Below are positions 56,753-64,000 of a DNA stretch of 64,000 nt, one piece after another. The notes beneath the pieces were generated by a model that saw only the letters and a list, made by a program, of their open reading frames with translations, ran no database searches and was not told the origin of the DNA. The stretch's first letter is position 1. Every line of letters starts with the position of its first letter. The stretch spans positions 124,001 through 188,000 of the forward strand of contig JACGCM010001927.1 in the NCBI GenBank assembly GCA_014058105.1, given 5' to 3'. The position numbers and the translations under genes are program-made. Origin of the DNA: Kingdonia uniflora. Lineage: Eukaryota > Streptophyta > Magnoliopsida > Ranunculales > Circaeasteraceae.

Positions 56753-57056
56753 ACCATCTTTGGACGATACCCTTGCTCTCTTCATGCAACAATCAGTGCA
56801 ATTTTAACAACAAATGAGGCAATTTTAATAACAGACTTTGGTGAATCAGAATTCTACATCCTAATCTATCTATAATCTAGAGACTCAGATAGGACAATTG
56901 GCAAATACATTGCATGAGAGACCACCAGGTCAGCTACCTAGCCAACCTGTATCTAATCCGAAAGGACCACCAGGGTTTGATTCTAGCTCAATCCCAAAAT
57001 AAGTTAATGCCATTACAACTGTTCAAAGTGGTAAATAAATTGATAACCAAGATTAA

Positions 57057-58014
57057 ATGCCTAGGGTTGAGCTAACACCCGTTGCTATTGAGGATGAGGT
57101 CGGTACGAGTGAACCTTCTAATAAATTAAAGGAGTTGCCTACCTCGTCTATTTCCCTACCAAAGGCACATTTTGAGCCAAAGGTGCCTTATCCACAACGC
57201 CTTCTTCCGGTTAATAAAGGGATTCAATTTGACGAGATATTAGATACATTTAAGCAAGTTTATATAAATATTCCAGTACTCGATGCCATCATTCTTATCC
57301 CTGCATATGCCAAATTCCTTAAGGATGCGTGCACTAGGAACAGGAAAATCAATGTGCACAAGAAAGTCTTCTTGACTGAGACATTAACCTCTCCTAAGCT
57401 TCGAGATCCTGGAAGCCCAACCATCCCTTGTATAATTGGAGATCACAAAGTAGATAGGGTATTACTCGACTTAGGGGCTAGTGTGAATGTCTTACCTTAC
57501 TCGGTCTATCAGGAATTAGGACTTGGAGAACTAGAACCTACCCGAATGACACTTCAATTAGCTGACAGGTCAATACGATACCCACGTGGTATCCTTGAGG
57601 ATATTTTTTTCAAGGTTGATACTCTTATTTTTCCTGTGGACTTTTGTTATTTTGGACACTGAAGATGTAAATAATCCTAGCTGTGAGATTCTCGTCATAT
57701 TGGGCCGCCCTTTCCTTGCGACTGTTCATGCCATTATTAATTGCTTTAATTGGGTCTTACAACTATCAATGGGAGACATGAAGATCAAGCTCAATGTTTT
57801 AAACAATAATACTCAAGTCCCTCATTCTGATGACATGGCTGAGCTGAATATGATTGACTCCCTAGTTTACAATTCGATCCCTAAATCATTTTCTGAGGAC
57901 CCCTTAGAATCATGTCTTGTGAACTTTGGTGGAGACTTTGATAAAAATCCGATTGTTGAAGAGCTTAATGCTCTACTCGACTCAACACCTACTTTTAACA
58001 AGTCCAAATAGAGA
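57057..58014 (+). pseudogene. R3 aspartic protease and linker
   Basis: A 201-codon frame with the pre-protease block IPVLDAIILIPAYAKFLKDA, then VDRVLLDLGASVNVLPYSVY (active-site D-L-G in the Athila style) and RMTLQLADRSIRYPRGILED. One frameshift near 57660 moves the end, ILVILGRPFLATVHAIINCF, into the next frame (57586-58011), which remains the pol frame down to 60981. A TAG at 58009 ends this stretch. Confidence 0.88.
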
Positions 58015-59620
58015 CCTCATGTTGAACCTCTAGAACCGTCCACTACTTTGCCTATTCCATCCATTGTTAATACACCCAAGTTAGACCTCAAGCTATTTCC
58101 TAAGACTTTGAAGTATGTTTTCTTAGGTGATTTTAACACTCTGCCTGTAATCATAGCTTCCAACCTCAATGTTGACCAGGAAAGTAGATTGATGGGTGTT
58201 CTTGGAAGACACAAATCAGCCCTAGGGTGGTCTATAGCAGACTTGAAGGGGATTATCCCGGCCGTTTGCATGCATCGCATCAATCTCGAGGAAGGTGTTA
58301 AAAATTCTCGCGAGATGCAACGGAGGTTGAATCCCACCATGATGGAGGTAGTGAAGAAGGAAGTTCTTACACTTTTGGACTCGGGTATCATATACCTCAT
58401 TTCGGATAGTAAGTAGTTCAGTCCCGTTCAGGTTGTGCCTAAGAAATCAGGGATTACTGTAGTTGAGAATAAGAATAATGACCTAATCCTTACCCGCATG
58501 ACCACTGGGTGGCGTGTATGTATCGACTACAGGAAATTGAACACGGTCACAAGGAAAGATCATTTTCCTCTTTCTTTCATTGACCAAATGCTTAAACACT
58601 TAGCCGGAAAAAGACATTACTGTTTTCTTGGCGTTTATTCTGGATACAACTAGATCTCCATTGCCCCAGAAGATCAGGAGAAGACAACTTTCACATCTCC
58701 CTACGGGACATATGCTTATCGACGTATGCCATTTGGCTCGTGCAATGCACCCCCTACATTCCAGCATTGTATGATGAGCATATTTTCTTATATGGTTGAT
58801 AAATTTCTTGAAATCTTTATGGATGATTTTTCAGTGTTTGGATCGTCTTTTGACGAATGTTTACACCATTTAGAGCTCGTGCTAGAACGATGTACACAAA
58901 CCAATTTGGTGTTAAACTGGGAAAAGTGTCACTTTATGGTGACACAAGGAATAGTTCTTGGACACATTATCTCCAACAAAGGGATTAAAGTCGATAAGGC
59001 CAAGATCGATATTATCTATTCTTTACCTCTACCTCGGACGGTTAAGGCCATTCGATCATTTTTTGGGCATGCTGGGTTTAATCGTCGGTTCATCAAAGAT
59101 TTTAGCAAAATTTCTCAGCCCTTGTGCAATTTACTTGCTAAGGACACTGATTTCAACTTTGATGACGCATGTTCAGGTGCTTTTGAGAAACTTAAACTTT
59201 TATTAACTTCAGCCCCTATCATCCAACCTCCCAATTGGGAACTTCCCTTCGAGCTCATGTGTGATGCTTTAGATTACGCTGTTAGAGCGGTTTTAGGGCA
59301 AAGAGTAGATAATAAGCCTCATGTTATTTACTATGCTAGTCGCACGCTTAATGACGCACAATTAAATTATTCCACCACGGAGAAGGAGTTATTAGCCATT
59401 GTGTTTGCCTTGGAGAAATTTCGATTATACCTTGTTGGATCCAAAATCATTATTTACACCGACCATGCGGCATTAAAGTATTTTCTATCTAAAAAAGACG
59501 CTAAGCCTCGGTTAATCAGATGGATTCTTTTGTTACAAGAATTTGATATCGAAATTCGAGATAAGAAAGGTGTTGAGAATGTGGTTGCGGATCATCTATC
59601 TCGAATTCTCACTGAGGGTG
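58015..59620 (+). pseudogene. R3 reverse transcriptase and RNase H
   Basis: RT blocks are [53 protein letters not shown] and the intact box FMDDFSVFG (about 58815). TAG stops at 58414 and 58651 (the latter where CAG is expected) interrupt it. RNase H has [40 protein letters not shown] and the end [12 protein letters not shown]. The long open frame 58726-60192 covers most of it. Confidence 0.92.
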
Positions 59621-60981
59621 TTGAAGAATTTCTCCCTATCTTAGAGATATTTCTTGATGAGCAGCTCATGGTTGTCTCACAACTGCCTTGGTACGCCGAT
59701 ATTGTCAATTATCTTGCTACGCAACGATTACCTCCCCATTGGTCAAAACAAGATAGAACTAAATTCTTGCACGAGGTTAGACATTTTAGTTGGGACGATC
59801 CTTATCTTTATAAGTTTTGTTCTGACCAAGTGATTAGGAGATGCATCCCAAATGATGAGTTCCATAGTGTACTCACATTTTTTTGCCATACCTTAGCTTG
59901 CGGAGGACATTTTGGGACCAAGAAAACTACTGCAAAAGTTCTTCAATCTGGTCTTTATTGGCCTACCCTTTTTCGTGACGCACATACCTTTTGTTCTAAA
60001 TGTGATAGGTGCCAGAGGACCGGGAATATTTCTCATCGAAACATGATGCCCTTGAACAACATCCTTATTGTTGAACTATTTGATGTTTGGGGCATTGACT
60101 TTATGGGCCCATTTTCTTCTTCTCGCGGTTACCTTGACATTATAGTTGGAGTCGATTATGTTTCTAAATGGGTTGAGGCGGTGCCATGTTAAACGAATGA
60201 CCATAAGCCCGTGGTAAAATTTTTGAAAACCATTTTTAATCGTTTTGGCATGCCTCGGGCAATTATTAGTGATGGAGGTAAACATTTTTGTAACCGTGTC
60301 TTTCAAAATCTTTTGAAAACTTACTCCATCACTCATAAAGTTGCTACACCTTATCATCTACAAACAAGTGGTCAAGTCGAAGTATCCAATCGGGAGATCA
60401 AAAGAATTTTAGAAAAAACTGTTCGAACCGATCGTAAAGATTGGTCTGATCGTCTTGATGATGCCCTTTAGGCATATTGAACAGCTTATAAAACCCCAAT
60501 TAGTATGTCACCCTATAGACTTGTCTTTGGGAAGGCTTACCACTTACTTGTAGAATTGGAACACAAGGCCTTTTGGGCTACAAAGGCCTTCAACTTTGAA
60601 ATGGATAAAGCCGGATCACATAGAAAACTTCAACTTTCTGAACTTGACGAACTTCGTCGCGAGGCTTATGAAAATGCAAAAATTTACAAGGAACAAACTA
60701 AAGCTTTTCATGATAAGTCGATTGTTCGCAAAACTTTTGAGCCTAATCAGAAAGTGTTACTCTATAATTCGCGACTACGTTTATTTCCTGGAAAATTACG
60801 TTCTCGTTGGTACGGCCCTTTTGTAGTTAAAACTGTTTATCCTCATGGAGCCGCAGAGGTGGAGAATCCTAAGAACGGAAATATTTTTAAGGTCAATGGC
60901 CAACGATTAAAACCGTACTTAGAGTCCTATACTTTTGATGAAGAGATAACATTTCTAAATGATCCAGTATATCAGAACTGA
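59621..60981 (+). pseudogene. R3 integrase
   Basis: The zinc site uses [11 protein letters not shown] and CSKCDRCQ (HHCC intact). The first Asp lies in [15 protein letters not shown], the second in [11 protein letters not shown] and the Glu in [23 protein letters not shown] at 60190 and TAG/TGA at 60469-60479 (both where Trp or similar is likely) break an otherwise single frame. [20 protein letters not shown] and the C-terminal [19 protein letters not shown] follow. It ends at 60981. Confidence 0.9.
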
Positions 60982-62370
60982 TATTATGTACCCCTATAAT
61001 ACCATTATAAATCATTTAAGTATGGGGATACATTTGTCTGGCTGAAGACGGTAAACTTAACGCTTCTTGGGAGGCAACCCTTGACACATTCAGGTGAGAC
61101 ATTTTAGTTTTCCTCATCCATTTATTTTCTTTTTCTCTAACATTGAGGGCACTGCTTGATTTAAGTTTGAGGGTAGGAAACCATTTTTTTGATTTGTTTT
61201 TTGAAAAAAAAGTGAAATAATGGCACTTTGGCAATATATGATATATTTTTGACGAATTTCTAAACACTTAAACTAATTTTACCTTGACATAAATATTATG
61301 AAAAAACCTAAATTTTGAAATTGTACCAAATATACACTTAAATATTTTGGAATATCTTAAGCTTGATGTACTATCTTTTTATTAACGACTAATTCAAGTT
61401 AACTTGACATATTTTGAAAGCGTGCACTTCATTGTAGTTTTGCAATTAATACCTTTAATAGATTTTTGCTCAGTATAAGAGAAATTTAACATTTATGTTA
61501 GGAATAGTTTGTTACAAGTGAGACAACTGCCTAAGAATAAATTCATTCCTAAGAAAAAAATAATAAATAAGCCAAATATGTTCTAAAAACTTTCACGTTG
61601 CAAGGCTACTCACATGATTAAGAACTGAAAGAAGAAAAATTATCACCAATTTCGAGTTTGACCATGAACTTTGTGAAATGAGCACAAGAAAATGTTAATT
61701 GTAAGAATCCTGAGTCTAGGTCATGATAGGGCACCACATCCTGGCAACCTTAGCCAACTGGCAGAGATTGTCAATTGAAAACTCCTTGTTACGGAGGCTT
61801 CACTAAGAAATAAAGTACTCAAAAGTAAAGGCTTACAAAAGAAAAGAAAAATTCTAGGAAGACAAATTGACTAAGGCACTTGTCGAACTGACCGTTGAAT
61901 TTATTCCAGTGAGAACTAGACTTCCAAAAACTGAGTAAGTTTTTCTAGACAAAGTATTAGGCGATACAACTATTTTTATTGTACACTCAAATATAGCTAA
62001 AACAAAATACGTGAATCTCTTTCGAATCATAAGGTAGTACCACTACTTTCAGATAAGCTTAAAATATTCTTTGATATACTTGGGAGAATAGTAAGTTTAA
62101 GGATTTTTTCTTTGGTATATTTTTGTCACAACTAAGTAAGGTTAAGTTCACAAGAAATGAGTCATGTGTATTCAAGAATTGCTTAAGATATCATTATTGA
62201 CATTTGTGGGTATAGTCACTACAAGCCCTCACGAGATAACACTCGTCCACCAGGCTAAACCTGGGGGATTAATGGCTTGTTGCATAAGGTAAATACAGCC
62301 GCGTGACATGTGAAAATGGTTTTTGTTTACTTTTGCTTGAGGAATAGCAAAATATATGTTTGGGGGTATT
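60982..62370 (+). other. R3 3' untranslated region with polypurine tract
   Basis: No env-like ORF. CTTGGGAGGCAACCC (61067) and ACATTGAGGGCACTG...AAGTTTGAGGGTAG (61139-61176) are blocks I know from many plant Ty3/gypsy elements just after pol. GTTTGGGGGTATT (about 62358-62370) directly before the LTR is the polypurine tract. The rest is AT-rich. Confidence 0.7.
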
Positions 62371-63489
62371 TGATAGACACGTAATATTTACGTGTACAAC
62401 TCCTAAATTTATATCTACCTAGTCATTTATTATATAAATGTGACACTAATAGTGTTTTTGTTTGTATTTACAGAAATCGGTCACATGATAAATAAGTCGT
62501 ACAATTTTCTGGATTTTAACGAAGAACAAGGGTGATGCACTCCAAGAATGATTCTCATTTGAAGTTGTCAACCAAAGGCCCTTGCATGGAAGCCCATTGA
62601 AGAGAATTATATATATATATATATATATATATTATTCTCATGAGTTGTAATGCATGATTTTAGGTATTGTTTAAGGGATTTTATATTGATGGTGATTTTT
62701 AGTTACCCTTCCTATACTCTATAAATAGGAGGGGAATCCTACCCATGAGGGGTCATCTTGGAGAGTGTAAATCAAAATTCATAGCAATAAAGCTTATTCT
62801 TTCTTTTGTTCTTGTCTTTTAATTTTATCATAGTAATAGTAGTATGACAATGTTCAAAGGGATGAGTAGCTAAACTTCTTAGCCAAGGCTAGAGGAAGCT
62901 CTACCCAATGAAGCCTTAGTGTAGATTGTGTAGCTTAGTTAGAGTAATTACCTTATCTTTATCCCAAAATTTTGCATATTTGTATTCCTTCGTCCTATGC
63001 TTGACCATAGGTAGGATTAGGAGGAATAATGAATCTATGTAACCATCTTGTTGGACCATAACAAGATAGGTTATGAACATGGAAAAGAGAACATAATCCA
63101 TACTTATCAACCAGACCATGGTTGAGTAAGTTGGTTTATAGGTAGTTCCCGATTACTAAATCTCTTGTATTTTTTAATGTATTGCATATGCCCGACCAAT
63201 GATATGCGATACGGGAACTCGTAATTTACTTTAATTATTTATGCTATCTAAGGGTTTTAAAGGGTGGAGTAGAATCGATGCCTTGGTTTCCACTCCAATT
63301 TATCTTGTAATTTGTTTCGTTCTTCTTTTTATTTCAAAACCTACACAAACTCGTTGCTATTGGATAAAACTAGTAGCTCGAAGTATAATTCGCACCACAA
63401 GTCTCTTGGGATACGACCCCGCTTACCCTTGTACTTAACGTACACCGTGCACTTGCAGGTCTTTTAAGACGTCGGTTTATAATCGATCA
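62371..63489 (+). repeat. R3 3'-LTR
   Basis: 1,119 bp, matching the 5'-LTR with a low level of scattered changes. The (AT)n run at 62607-62632 is longer than its counterpart near 53088. Confidence 0.95.
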
Positions 63490-63686
63490 ATTGTAAACAT
63501 CAGTGTTGAACAATTTCTATTGTAGAATTTTGTTTCTCTATTTAAGTACTTGTACAACCTGATGTCCCATTTCTTTATATAAATCAATATTAATCAATTT
63601 ATTTTAAGTCTTGAATTTAAATAGAAATGTAATTACAATTCTTAAAATAGTAATTCTACGTACGAAATGAAACTAAAAATAGATAC
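63490..63686. other. Host DNA right of R3
   Basis: Starts with the ATTGT duplication. AT-rich, no coding signal. Continues the DNA left of 52847 and ends where the R4 LTR begins. Confidence 0.6.
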
Positions 63687-64000
63687 TGTGAGGGCTTATT
63701 TCTAATCTCCATACTAAGTCCGATATTCGAACTCGCATTACTCGAATAAACATACTGATAACCAATCAAGGACTAAAAGCAACAAACGTTCTCATCTACA
63801 GTTCGGGGATGACAAAGCATCCAATAACATCGCGCTACAAAAGATACTCCTCCGCTTATCAACAGTTCGAATACACGCGAACACTATTAGAGATCGCGTC
63901 TTCATCAGCAGTTTGGAGATATCAAAGCATCCTGTGACTTCGCGCTACAGCAGATACTCCTCCACTTGTCAACAGATCGTGTGCACGCGAGCATCACAGG
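63687..64000 (+). repeat. R4: start of an LTR of the R2 family, cut by the window edge
   Basis: TGTGAGGGCTTATTTCTAAT and later CTGATAACCAATCAAGGACT and CTGTGACTTCGCGCTACAG match the R2 LTRs in order, with small deletions. It may be a solo LTR, a 5'-LTR or a 3'-LTR; the window does not show which. Confidence 0.9.

Larger units (their letters stand above)
52847..63489 (+). mobile_element. R3: Athila-lineage Ty3/gypsy retrotransposon
   Basis: LTRs 52847-53950 and 62371-63489 both begin TGATAGACAC and end AATCGATCA. The 5-bp target duplication ATTGT lies at 52842-52846 and 63490-63494. The primer site TCGCGCCGTTGCCGGGGA is one base from the tRNA-Asp type used by Athila. Gag, protease (DLGAS), RT, RNase H and integrase follow on the plus strand. 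No env-like ORF is found after pol; 1.4 kb of non-coding DNA leads to the 3'-LTR. Stops are few and catalytic residues are kept, so it is younger than R1. It lies in the 3' flank of PMD copy 2. Confidence 0.95.
50229..63686. mobile_element. H2: second H1-like element, left part with PMD copy 2, split by R3
   Basis: Begins at the 50229 terminus, contains PMD copy 2 and is interrupted at 52847-63489 by R3 (target duplication ATTGT). DNA right of R3 (63490-63686) continues the host sequence until an R4 LTR starts at 63687. No transposase or ORF1 lies within the visible part; if H2 has them they lie beyond the window. The right limit is the last visible host base, not a mapped end. Confidence 0.45.

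Noticed and set aside
60982..62370. Env-like third ORF in the Athila element R3
   Set aside because: Athila elements often have one, but all frames here are short and AT-rich with no signal peptide or membrane segment.

Overview
The window reads as nuclear DNA of a flowering plant, most likely a eudicot. It is AT-rich, its one active-looking gene has GT-AG introns, and nearly everything else is layered transposable elements of plant type: Ty3/gypsy Tat and Athila, Ty1/copia, PIF/Harbinger, and plant mobile domain (PMD) genes. I could not fix the species. All coordinates and splice sites were read by eye.

Layout. (1) 1-7896: a decayed Tat-lineage Ty3/gypsy element on the minus strand (R1), cut by the left window edge, with an antisense extra ORF at its far end. 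(2) 7897-36685: an old DNA transposon (H1) that appears to hold three genes: a PMD gene, a Myb/NAM-associated ORF1 and a PIF/Harbinger DDE transposase. R1 sits in its left end. A minus-strand Ty1/copia element (from 8462) and a second LTR (about 15203-15841) interrupt the PMD gene. A 14.5-kb Tat element on the plus strand (R2, 20909-35452, target duplication CAATG) splits the transposase. R2 carries a long antisense gene that looks spliced. (3) 36689-49179: the only intact host gene, a 585-residue LisH-CTLH-WD40 protein of the WDR26 family. It has four coding exons, an intron in its 5' leader, a two-codon upstream ORF, and a 6.9-kb second intron holding degenerate LTR elements. (4) 50226-63686: the left end of a second H1-like element (H2; TAA followed by an end similar to H1's) with a second PMD pseudogene. 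A 10.6-kb Athila element (R3, 52847-63489, target duplication ATTGT) is inserted downstream of that PMD. (5) 63687-64000: the start of another LTR of the R2 family (R4), running off the window.

How the parts relate. The WDR26-like gene is a housekeeping-type gene whose promoter lies within about 350 bp of the right end of H1. The retroelement polyproteins carry in-frame stops, frameshifts or lost catalytic residues, so no copy looks autonomous. The observation most worth following is that H1 seems to be a PIF/Harbinger transposon carrying a PMD gene as third cargo. The support is inverted subterminal motifs at both ends, TAA target sites, and a second PMD copy directly behind a similar terminus. 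Second is the spliced antisense gene of R2.
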